Position numbers and translations under genes: made by a program
From: DATLGB01 sp964242305
GTDB lineage: Bacteria; Actinomycetota; Thermoleophilia; Solirubrobacterales; Solirubrobacteraceae
Length of the DNA: 64,000 nt
Assembly: GCA_964242305.1 (NCBI GenBank)
Contig: CAXTBB010000004.1
Span: 108,969 to 172,968, forward strand
Direction of reading: 5' to 3'
Part shown: one piece after another, positions 49,511-57,134 of the stretch
Layout: each line of letters opens with the position of its first letter
Numbering within the stretch: position 1 is the first letter of the stretch
Notes under the pieces: generated by a model
Database searches by the model: none
The model's input: only the letters and a program-made list of their open reading frames with translations
Told to the model about the DNA's origin: nothing

Positions 49511-49861
49511 ATGTTCCTCGGACTGCGCACCATCATCTACCCGACCGACGACCTCGACGCCAGCAAGGCCTGGTACACGCGGCTGCTCGGCATCGAGCCC
49601 TACTTCGACCAGCCCTTCTACGTCGGCTACCAGGTGGCCGGCTACGAGCTCGCCCTCAACCCCGACGGGTCGCTGGAGGACGGGCCGATCACCTACTGGG
49701 GCGCCGGCGACTGCGACGAGGCGCTCGCCCGGCTGCTCGAGGCGGGCGCGCGTGCACGCGAGCCGGTCACCGACGTCGGTGACGGGATCCGCGTGGCCAG
49801 CGTCCTGGATCCGTCGGGGAACGTCATCGGCGTCATCGAGAACCCGCACTTCGCCCTGTAG
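49511..49861 (+). CDS. VOC-superfamily (glyoxalase-like) protein
   Basis: 116 residues forming two beta-alpha-beta-beta-beta modules: LRTIIYPTDDLDASKAWYTRLLGIEP and ELALNPDG, then CDEALARLLEAGA, IRVASVLDPSGNVIGVIENPHF. Typical of small actinobacterial VOC proteins; a metal-binding His/Glu pair is only partly present (the C-terminal E in GVIENP). ATG 49511 chosen; an ATG at 49499 would add four residues. It follows the AraC remnant directly and overlaps the cytochrome gene's 3' end by 29 bases. Confidence 0.85.
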   Translation: MFLGLRTIIYPTDDLDASKAWYTRLLGIEPYFDQPFYVGYQVAGYELALNPDGSLEDGPITYWGAGDCDEALARLLEAGARAREPVTDVGDGIRVASVLDPSGNVIGVIENPHFAL

Positions 49862-50588
49862 GCAGGGTCTTCAGATAGGCGTTGATCACCGCGAAGTCGC
49901 GATCGGTGACGACGGCCGGAGGGAACAGGCCGGCGCGGTGCACCCGGCGGAACTCGTCGAGGTGCTTCCCGCCGGCCAGGCGCGGTCCGCGCGCGCCCTG
50001 AGCCTGATCACCGTGACAGCTGGCGCACCCCAGCCCCGACCGGCCGAAGGCGGCCCGGCCGGCCGCGACGTCTGACGTCCCTTTGGCGAGGGCGACATGG
50101 AGCGCCGACGCTCCCGTCGCTGTCTGGCGGCCCTGGCCCAGGGCCTGCAATCCGACCCCGTGCTCGTAGGTCATGCGGCCGCCGAAGTAGCCCTGGGCAA
50201 GCACCGCGACGAGCGCGACGGCGGCCAGCGTGGTCGCCAGCGTCGTCGCCCGCCGGACGCGCAATCCGGCGAGGACGACGATGCCGGCGGCGATGGCGAT
50301 CCCCAACCAGAAGTGGACCGTCCCGACCGTCACGTCGGATCCGCGCAGCTCCGTCTGGCTCTGTCCCCGGACCAGCAGGCCCGTGAGCCCGCTGAGCGCG
50401 ACGCCGACTCCGGCGGCGCCGAGCACCCAGGGCTCCCACGCCGCGGTCGCGCGGCCGCCGCGACGGGTGGCGCGCAGCCCGAGCAGGAGCGCGTAGAGGG
50501 GAACGCCGACGATCGCCAGGTGCGTTGCGGCGCCGTGCAGCTCGGAGAGGTGCGGCATCCACGAAGGGTCGCCCGTCGCACCTGACAC
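49833..50588 (-). CDS. Membrane-anchored cytochrome c with DUF2231-like membrane domain
   Basis: 251 residues. Residues about 15-150 hold four membrane helices with HLSELHGAATHLAIVGVPLYAL and VTVGTVHFWLGIAI, like DUF2231 domains. The C-terminal ~90 residues are a class I cytochrome c: haem motif CASCH at about 191-195, then ARGPRLAGGKHLDEF and a likely Met/His ligand region near the end (LFPPAVVTDRDFAVINAYLKTLP). Suggests electron transfer at the outer face of the membrane. Divergent from the response regulator at 50662 with a 73-base gap. Confidence 0.85.
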   Translation of the reverse strand: MSGATGDPSWMPHLSELHGAATHLAIVGVPLYALLLGLRATRRGGRATAAWEPWVLGAAGVGVALSGLTGLLVRGQSQTELRGSDVTVGTVHFWLGIAIAAGIVVLAGLRVRRATTLATTLAAVALVAVLAQGYFGGRMTYEHGVGLQALGQGRQTATGASALHVALAKGTSDVAAGRAAFGRSGLGCASCHGDQAQGARGPRLAGGKHLDEFRRVHRAGLFPPAVVTDRDFAVINAYLKTLPTGRSAGSR

Positions 50589-50661
50589 GAACCTGAACGC
50601 GCGTCGGCGGAGCCCGGTCCGGATCTACGCTGCCCGTGGTGCCCGCGCCGTGTGACAGGCC

Positions 50662-51327
50662 ATGACGGCCATCGGCCTCTGCGAGGACGACGCCGAGCTG
50701 CGCGCCATCGTCGCCGGGGCGCTGCGCCGGGAGGGCTACGAGGTGCGGGTCGCGACGACGGGCGCCGACGCCATGCGCAGCTTCGCGAGCGACGTCCCCG
50801 CCGCGCTGGTGCTCGACATCGGCTTGCCGGACGCTGACGGCCGGGACGTGTGCCAGGCGCTCCGGGCGCGGGGCGTGACCGCTCCGGTGCTGTTCCTCAC
50901 GGCCCGCGACGCCGTGCCGGACCGGGTCAGTGGGTTCAGCGCGGGCGGTGACGACTACCTGACCAAGCCGTTCGCCCTCGCCGAGCTGATCGCTCGCGTC
51001 CGTGCCTTGGTCCGCCGGGCGCCCGACGTGCCGCCGAGGCCAAGCCAGAGCGGCATCCGCCTGGACCCGTCGACGCACTCGATCGGCAACGGCGAACGCT
51101 CGGTGCCGCTCACCCCGACGGAGTTCCGCCTGCTCGCCGCGCTCGCCGCGACGCCCGGCGCGGTCGTGCGCCGCGCCACCCTCGTGGCCGCCGCGTGGCC
51201 GGACGGCGCGATCGTCCATGACAACACCCTCGACGCGTACCTCGCCCGGATCCGGCGCAAGCTGCGCCAGGCCGAGCTGCCGGAGGCGATCGAGACGCTC
51301 CGCGGCGTCGGATACGCGCTCAAGTGA
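50662..51327 (+). CDS. OmpR-family response regulator
   Basis: 221 residues. Receiver domain: CEDDAELRA (acidic pair), phospho-Asp in LVLDIGLPDADG at about 52, FLTARDA and YLTKPF (Lys). Winged-helix output: PLTPTEFRLLAALA, RATLVAAAW, NTLDAYLARIRRKL and TLRGVGYALK. The stop overlaps the kinase GTG (GTGA). Likely targets include the surrounding membrane protein genes and the divergent cytochrome gene. Confidence 0.94.
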   Translation: MTAIGLCEDDAELRAIVAGALRREGYEVRVATTGADAMRSFASDVPAALVLDIGLPDADGRDVCQALRARGVTAPVLFLTARDAVPDRVSGFSAGGDDYLTKPFALAELIARVRALVRRAPDVPPRPSQSGIRLDPSTHSIGNGERSVPLTPTEFRLLAALAATPGAVVRRATLVAAAWPDGAIVHDNTLDAYLARIRRKLRQAELPEAIETLRGVGYALK

Positions 51328-52637
51328 CGTTCCGGACGCGCCTGCTCCTGGCGTCGCTCTCGACGCTCGCCGTCGGGCTCGCCGCGCTGCTCGTGTTCGG
51401 CAACGTCCTCCTCGGCCATGAGGTGACGCACCAGACGGGGTCGCTGCTGCGCGAGCGGTCGGCGGCTCAGCTGGCCGCGCTGAGCGTTCGCGGTGATCGC
51501 ATCGAGATCGGCGATCCCGCCAACGACGACACGCTGGACCGGCAGGCGTGGATCCTGCAGGGACGGCGTGTGCTCGAGCGGCCCAACGACGCCTCGCCGC
51601 GGGTCGACCGCCTCGCCGTCGCCCTCGGCCGCCGCGCGAGCGTGGTCCGCCGTCATGCGCCGCACGACCTCGAGCTGCGCGCCGAGCCCGTCCGCGCCGA
51701 CGACGACGGACCGGTCGTCGGCGCGGTCGTGGTCGCGATCTCGACCGCGTCCGTCGAACGGTTGCGGGAGCTGGTCCTGGCCGGGTCGCTGGTGATCGCC
51801 GCGCTCGTGCTGATCGCCGGGTTCATTGCGATCCGGTCCGCGGTCAGCGGAGCGCTGCGCCCGGTCGCCCAGATGACCGAACAGGCCGAGGCGTGGGGCG
51901 CCCACGACCTCGACAGCCGCTTCGAGATGGGCCCGCCGCGCGACGAGCTGACCGGTCTCGCCGCGACCCTCGACCACCTGCTCGCCAGGATCGCTGCGTC
52001 GCGCCGCCACGAGCAGCGGTTCGCCGCCGACGTCGCCCACGAGCTGCGGACGCCCATGGCCGGCATCCGCGGCCGCGCCGAGCTGGCGCTCGGGCGCCAC
52101 GCCGGGGACGCGGAACGCGCGCAGGCGTTGCGCGCCATCGTCGAGCAGACCGAGCGGCTCACCGACACGATCGACACGCTGCTCGCCATCGCGCGCGGGG
52201 AGATCGTCTCGAGCGCCGGCGCGGTCGACCTGGGTGCCATCGCTCGTGACGTCGACGACGTCGTCGTGACCGGCCCGGCCCAGGTCCCGGCGGCAGAGGG
52301 GGATCCGGACGTCGTCCGCCGCGCGCTGGGCCCGCTCCTCGAGAACGCCCGCCGGCACGCCGCGAGCCACGTCACGCTCGAGCTGTCCGCGGACAACGGC
52401 GTCGTCCGGCTGGCGGTCCGCGACGACGGTCCCGGCCTCGCCGACGTCCTGCGGGAACACGTGTTCGAACCGGGTGTCCAGGGCGACGATCAGCCGGGGG
52501 GTGCCGGGCTGGGCCTCTCGCTCGCCCGGCGGCTCGCCCGCTCCTGCGGCGGCGACGTCACGCTCGGCCCGGGGCCGGGTGGATGCTTCGTCCTGACGTT
52601 GCCGGCCACCGGCGTGGCCGTCAGCCCGGCGCGCTGA
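51324..52637 (+). CDS. Membrane sensor histidine kinase
   Basis: 437 residues. Membrane helices at about 8-30 and 150-172 enclose a ~120-residue extracytoplasmic sensor domain. HAMP (about 173-225), HisKA with DVAHELRTPMAGIRGRAEL (His at about 237), then HATPase_c with N-box GPLLENARRHA, G1 VRDDGPGLAD, F-box VFEPG and G2 GGAGLGLSLARRLA. Partner of the response regulator encoded just upstream. The signal is unknown. Confidence 0.93.
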   Translation: MTFRTRLLLASLSTLAVGLAALLVFGNVLLGHEVTHQTGSLLRERSAAQLAALSVRGDRIEIGDPANDDTLDRQAWILQGRRVLERPNDASPRVDRLAVALGRRASVVRRHAPHDLELRAEPVRADDDGPVVGAVVVAISTASVERLRELVLAGSLVIAALVLIAGFIAIRSAVSGALRPVAQMTEQAEAWGAHDLDSRFEMGPPRDELTGLAATLDHLLARIAASRRHEQRFAADVAHELRTPMAGIRGRAELALGRHAGDAERAQALRAIVEQTERLTDTIDTLLAIARGEIVSSAGAVDLGAIARDVDDVVVTGPAQVPAAEGDPDVVRRALGPLLENARRHAASHVTLELSADNGVVRLAVRDDGPGLADVLREHVFEPGVQGDDQPGGAGLGLSLARRLARSCGGDVTLGPGPGGCFVLTLPATGVAVSPAR

Positions 52638-53337
52638 CCGGCCGCTCGAGCAGCCGGATCGTCACCCACGCGCCCGCGCTCACGAGCGCCACCAGGGACA
52701 GGAGAGCGGCGTCGCCACCGGGCCAGTCCACGCCGGCGCCCTGCCCGACGAAGAAGACGCCGAACGCGGTCAGCAGCACCCCGACCACGAGCTTGAGCTC
52801 GGTCTCGGGCAGCTGGGCGAGCGGGCGCCTGAGCGCGGTGCCCAGCGCCGCCACCACGACGGCCGCCGCCACCGCCCCGAGGACGGCGGGACCGGCGCCG
52901 GACGGCCGGCCGGCCAGCACCGACACGATCAGCACGATCTCGATGCCCTCGAGCAGCACCCCCTTGAACGCAACCGTGAACGCGACCCAGTCGGTGACGC
53001 CACGCGTGGCCTGAGCCACCTCCTCGTACTCGCGGGCCGACGACGACCGCTGCTTGCGTCCTGCGACCCGGAGGACGTTCTTGCGCAGCCAGTTGGCACC
53101 GAACCACAGCAGCCCGAGCCCGATCACCAATCGCAGCGCCGTCAAGCCGAGACGTTCGATGAGCACCGGCCCGGCGACGACGGCCAGCGCGGCGCACGCC
53201 ACCGCGGCCGCTGCCGCACCCAGCCAGGCGTCGCGCCACGAGCGGGTGCTCCCCACCGCCAGGAGGATCGCGAGCGCCTCCAGCAACTCCACGAAGACGG
53301 CCAGGCCGGCGCCGGCGGCGGCGAGGACAGCGCTCAT
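52621..53337 (-). CDS. COG4280-like multi-pass membrane protein
   Basis: 238 residues with about six helices: 1-27 (LAVFVELLEALAILLAVG, with the Glu-rich FVELLEA motif), 38-60, 65-85, 110-140 (VTDWVAFTVAFKGVLLEGIEIVLIVSVLAG), 145-165, 178-198 and 205-225. The repeated FVELLEA and LLEGIEI motifs suggest two inverted halves with buried Glu, as in LysE/UPF0016-type cation transporters. This matches a group of predicted membrane proteins I know as COG4280; function unproven. Convergent with the kinase gene (17-base overlap). Confidence 0.75.
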   Translation of the reverse strand: MSAVLAAAGAGLAVFVELLEALAILLAVGSTRSWRDAWLGAAAAAVACAALAVVAGPVLIERLGLTALRLVIGLGLLWFGANWLRKNVLRVAGRKQRSSSAREYEEVAQATRGVTDWVAFTVAFKGVLLEGIEIVLIVSVLAGRPSGAGPAVLGAVAAAVVVAALGTALRRPLAQLPETELKLVVGVLLTAFGVFFVGQGAGVDWPGGDAALLSLVALVSAGAWVTIRLLERPVSAPG

Positions 53338-53467
53338 GGCGTCACGTGGTGGTGCATCGGGAGCGCGCCGAGGCTACGCGGCGCACCCTGATCGGAAGCT
53401 GAACGCCGTCACGGCATTGGCGCCGCAGTCAGGACACCGCAAGGCGCCGCGCCCGACGCTCCGCCCC

Positions 53468-54283
53468 ATGTCACCTACCGCACCCGCCGCCGTGGACGCC
53501 CGCTCGATCGGGCGCACGATGCGCAACAAGGTCCCCGAGGTCACGATCTTCTTCTGGCTGATCAAGATCATGTGCACGACGGTCGGCGAGACCGCCGCGG
53601 ACTACGTCAACGACACGCTCGGCTTCGGGCTCACCAACACCACGCTGGTCTCCGGAGCGCTCCTGGCCGTCCTCCTCGCCGTCCAGTTCCGGCTGCCTCG
53701 CTACGTGCCCGGCGTCTACTGGGCGACCGTTGTCGTCATCAGCGTGTTCGGCACGCTGATCACCGACACCATGACCGACGAGTACAACGTGCCGCTCACG
53801 CTGAGCACGCCGGTGTTCGCCGTCATCCTGGCCGGCGTGTTCGCAGCCTGGTACGCCAAGGAGCGCACGCTGTCCATCCATACGATCGTGACGTCTCGGC
53901 GCGAGGCGTTCTACTGGCTCACGATCCTGTTCACGTTCGCGCTCGGGACGGCTGCGGGAGACCTGCTGGGCGAGCAGGCCAGCCTCGGCTACGCGGTGTC
54001 GATCGCCATCTGGGCCGCCACCATCGCCGCCGTCGCCGTCGCGCACTTCGCCTTCAAGGCCGGTCCGGTGCTGTCGTTCTGGCTGGTCTACGTCCTCACC
54101 CGTCCGCTGGGCGCGTCCATCGGCGACGAGATGTCGCAGAACAGCCACGCGTACGGCGGTCTCAACCTCGGCACGACGGGAACGAGCTACCTCTTCCTCA
54201 GCTTGATCCTGACGCTGGTCGTCTACCTGACGATCAGCAAGCGCGACCAGACGCCGCCGGCCTCGTGTTCAGGAAGCGGTTAG
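53468..54283 (+). CDS. COG4705-like membrane protein, first of a tandem pair
   Basis: 271 residues with eight hydrophobic segments. Hallmarks of the family: KVPEVTIFFWLIKIMCTTVGETAADY, SIHTIVTSRREAFYWLTILFTFALGTAAGD and VLTRPLGASIGD. These three blocks recur in the next gene, and within the protein the first half and second half look related (GETAADY versus GTAAGDL). Function unknown; an ion or metal role is often guessed from acidic residues in helices. Preceded by a two-component system, which is a common arrangement. Confidence 0.8.
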   Translation: MSPTAPAAVDARSIGRTMRNKVPEVTIFFWLIKIMCTTVGETAADYVNDTLGFGLTNTTLVSGALLAVLLAVQFRLPRYVPGVYWATVVVISVFGTLITDTMTDEYNVPLTLSTPVFAVILAGVFAAWYAKERTLSIHTIVTSRREAFYWLTILFTFALGTAAGDLLGEQASLGYAVSIAIWAATIAAVAVAHFAFKAGPVLSFWLVYVLTRPLGASIGDEMSQNSHAYGGLNLGTTGTSYLFLSLILTLVVYLTISKRDQTPPASCSGSG

Positions 54284-54332
54284 GTGACCGGTGCCATCCT
54301 CGGATTCCCCTCCCCGAAAGGCACCCTTCCCC

Positions 54333-55154
54333 ATGCTGCGCTCCCCGCGATCTCGGGTCTCCCCGCTCGAGCCGCTCACCGCGAAGGTCCCCGAGATCAC
54401 CGTCGTCTTCTGGATCATCAAGGTCCTGACCACCGGCGTCGGCGAAGCCGCGTCGGACTTCCTGGGCAACACCAACCTCGTCCTGGCCGGGCTCGTCGGC
54501 GTGATCGGCTTCTGGTGGGCGCTGCGGATCCAGACCCGCGCGCGGACCTACGACCCCGTGCGGTACTGGTTCGCCGTCCTGATGGTCGCCGTCTTCGGCA
54601 CCATGGCCGCCGACGGCGTGCACGACGGCGCGAGCCTCTCGTACGCGATCACCACGCCGGCCTGGGCCGTGATCGTGGGCGTCGTCTTCTGGCGCTGGCA
54701 GCGCAGCGAGGGGACGCTGTCCATCCACAGCATCACCACCCGCCGTCGCGAGTCCTTCTACTGGCTCACGGTCCTGTCGACGTTCGCGCTGGGCACCGCC
54801 GCGGGCGACCTGACCGCGATCACCCTGAACCTCGGCTTCCTCCCCTCGGCCCTGCTCTTCGGCGGCGTGATCGCCGTGCCCGCGCTGCTCTGGTGGCGCG
54901 GGCTCCTGAACCCGATCACCGGCTTCTGGGCCGCGTACGTCGTCACCCGGCCGCTCGGCGCGTCGTTCGCCGACTGGATGGGCAAGCCGCCCGCGCAGAG
55001 CGGTCTCGGCTGGGGTGACGGCACCGTCACGGCCATCGGGCTCGCCGCGATCGTCGCCCTCGTCGCCTACGTGGCGCTCAGCCGCCACGGCATCCAGGAC
55101 GAGCATCCCGGTGAGGGCTACGCCGCCCCGGTGCCGGCGCTCGCCGAACGCTGA
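54333..55154 (+). CDS. COG4705-like membrane protein, second of a tandem pair
   Basis: 273 residues from ATG 54333 (a GTG at 54291 would add 14 residues). It repeats the three blocks of the first copy: KVPEITVVFWIIKVLTTGVGEAASDF, SIHSITTRRRESFYWLTVLSTFALGTAAGDL and VVTRPLGASFADWMG. Identity to the first copy looks near 40-45% by eye. Tandem location suggests duplication and a possible heterodimer. The 3' end overlaps the membrane glycosyltransferase-like gene by 37 bases. Confidence 0.8.
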   Translation: MLRSPRSRVSPLEPLTAKVPEITVVFWIIKVLTTGVGEAASDFLGNTNLVLAGLVGVIGFWWALRIQTRARTYDPVRYWFAVLMVAVFGTMAADGVHDGASLSYAITTPAWAVIVGVVFWRWQRSEGTLSIHSITTRRRESFYWLTVLSTFALGTAAGDLTAITLNLGFLPSALLFGGVIAVPALLWWRGLLNPITGFWAAYVVTRPLGASFADWMGKPPAQSGLGWGDGTVTAIGLAAIVALVAYVALSRHGIQDEHPGEGYAAPVPALAER

Positions 55155-56611
55155 CCGGCGGGCGCCCGACGGTGATAGACGCGATGGCCGTCGATCACCG
55201 CTTCGACGCGGTAGGACCGGCGCAGGTCAGCCGCGATCCTGCCGTCGGGGTCGAGGCCCCACCGGCGTGGCGCCTGCCAGCCGACCACCCAGGTCGGGCG
55301 CCGGGGTGAGGCGAGGAGCCTCACCAGCTGGCCCCGCGCGCCGGGGATCGTGCGCAGCATGAGGCTCCACGCGTACGGGAAGGGGCTCGGCAGCCCGCTG
55401 TAGTAGTCCACGTTCGCGCGGGCGTACATGACGTACTGCGTGTCGCCGGGCTTGGCCCGGGCGCGGATGAAGTCGGCGACGGCGACGTCGCTGCGAGGGC
55501 CGCGGGCGAGCCCCTGGCCGATCGCACCCAGGCCGTTGACGGCCAGCACGACCGCCACGATCGCGAACAGCCCGGCGCCGCGACGCACGCGCGGGGCCGC
55601 GTCGAGTCCGACCGCGCACAGCACCGCGGCGGGCGCGATGAGCTGGATCAGGTAGTGCGCCCAGTAGCTGCCGCCGCCGAGCACGCCCAGCAGGCCGGTG
55701 CCGGTCCAGGCACCGAGCGTCGCCGTGAGCGCGCGATCGTGGCGCCGCCGCCGCAGTCCCATCGGAGCGACCGCGAGGGCGAGGATCAGGCCCGATCCCA
55801 ATGCGGGCGCACCCAACCGCCGCAGCCGGACGGGGATCGGGAGGTTCGACACGGCGAGCGCGTGCAACCCGTCGATGCGGAAGCCGATCAGCGCGTAGGG
55901 GAACTGACCGGCCTGCCGCGGAACGACCGCGAACCACGCCGCGATCCCGAGCAGCGGCACCAGCGCGCCCGCCGCGAAGGTCGCCAGCCGGCGCACGGGC
56001 ACGCGGCGTTGCGCCAGGCCGTCGGCTGCGACGCACACGACGCCCGCCGCGAGCGCGTCGACGAAGGACTGCTTGACGAGGAACGCCGACGTGGCGAGCA
56101 CGCCCGCCCCGAAGAGCCGGCGCAGGTCGCCGGCGCGGGATCGCAGCAGGCAGAGGACCGACAGGGCCGCGGGCACGGCGGCCAGCAACTCGCCCGGGGT
56201 GAAGACCGCTCGCAGCGCATAGGAGCCCGCCGCCATCGCCGTGACCAGTCCCGCGACCCGACCCGTCCTGCGGGTGCCGACCGCCGTCGCCAATCGCGAG
56301 ACGGCCACGACCAGCGCACCCGCGGCGCCCGCCCCGAGCAGCCGGATCCCGAGCGGGCCGGCCAGGCCGGCGAGCTTGAACAGCGCGAGCAGGAGCGGCG
56401 GCCGGTCGACCCAGTACGGGCCATAGAGGGAGCGGCCCGGGTCGCCCCAGCCACGGGCGACGAAGGCGAGCCCACCCTCGTCGATGCCCAGCGGGGCCGT
56501 GGCGAACGGCACCCGCAACGCGATCGTCAACGCCACCAGACCGGCTGTCGAAGAGGCGAGCGACCAGCATCGGCCGACGCGCTTCGCTGCGACGGTCACG
56601 CTCGGCGGCAT
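55118..56611 (-). CDS. Membrane glycosyltransferase-like protein (GT-C fold)
   Basis: 497 residues from ATG 56611. The first loop after helix 1 carries LGIDEGGLAFVARGWGDPGRSLYGPYW, the acidic loop typical of GT-C enzymes such as PMT/ArnT, followed by VDRPPLLLALFKLA. About ten further helices lead to a C-terminal soluble domain (YVMYARANVDYYSGLPSPFPYAW). Such enzymes move sugars from polyprenyl-phosphate carriers to acceptors outside the membrane. Substrate unknown. A GTG at 56626 is an alternative start. Confidence 0.8.
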   Translation of the reverse strand: MPPSVTVAAKRVGRCWSLASSTAGLVALTIALRVPFATAPLGIDEGGLAFVARGWGDPGRSLYGPYWVDRPPLLLALFKLAGLAGPLGIRLLGAGAAGALVVAVSRLATAVGTRRTGRVAGLVTAMAAGSYALRAVFTPGELLAAVPAALSVLCLLRSRAGDLRRLFGAGVLATSAFLVKQSFVDALAAGVVCVAADGLAQRRVPVRRLATFAAGALVPLLGIAAWFAVVPRQAGQFPYALIGFRIDGLHALAVSNLPIPVRLRRLGAPALGSGLILALAVAPMGLRRRRHDRALTATLGAWTGTGLLGVLGGGSYWAHYLIQLIAPAAVLCAVGLDAAPRVRRGAGLFAIVAVVLAVNGLGAIGQGLARGPRSDVAVADFIRARAKPGDTQYVMYARANVDYYSGLPSPFPYAWSLMLRTIPGARGQLVRLLASPRRPTWVVGWQAPRRWGLDPDGRIAADLRRSYRVEAVIDGHRVYHRRAPAGQRSASAGTGAA

Positions 56612-56694
56612 GTGCCGAGCATGCACCGGGGTACCTGACGGACGCCTGAATCGCTCCCGCGGCGATCAGGTCCTGTTCAGGCTCTCGCGATCGA

Positions 56695-57111
56695 TCAGCT
56701 GCCCGGGCGCTGAGGCATCACGGACTGGAGGGCCTTGGTCACCTTCGCCTCGGACAGCCCGAGCTTCTCGGCGAGCTGGCCGGCGAGCTGGCCGCCGCCC
56801 GGCCCTCGCGCTCCGCGCGGTCCGGTCGGGCCGCCCGTAGGCGGCGTTCCGTTGCCACCGGACGGGGGTCCTCCCTGTCCACCGCCGGGCGGTCCGCCCT
56901 GCGGCGCGATCGACGTGAGCGCCGATTGCAGCTTCGCCTCGGAGACGCCGAGGGCGCTGGCCAGCTTGGTCGCGTTGGCTCCGGTGAGGAACCCGCCGCC
57001 GGGTGGTCGCTGTCCCGCCGGCGTCTGCACCGCGGGAGTGTCAGAGCCGCCGCAGCCGGCGATGAGGAGGGCGCCGGCCGTCAGGGCGACGGCGAGTCGG
57101 GTGGTGTGCAC
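56695..57111 (-). CDS. Small Gly/Pro-rich lipoprotein with duplicated helical motif
   Basis: 138 residues. Lipobox LLIAGC with Cys at about 20. Two copies of a helical motif are present: LASALGVSEAKLQSALTSIAPQ (about 50-71, described here in parts) and LAEKLGLSEAKVTKALQSVMPQ (about 112-133), each with LGxSEAKxxxALxS. They are separated by a Gly/Pro-rich spacer of about 40 residues. No family recognised. It is last in the efflux operon, 23 bases after adaptor 2, and may interact with the exported adaptors. Confidence 0.7.
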   Translation of the reverse strand: MHTTRLAVALTAGALLIAGCGGSDTPAVQTPAGQRPPGGGFLTGANATKLASALGVSEAKLQSALTSIAPQGGPPGGGQGGPPSGGNGTPPTGGPTGPRGARGPGGGQLAGQLAEKLGLSEAKVTKALQSVMPQRPGS

Positions 57112-57134
57112 CTGGATCTCGTTTCGATGGTGGG

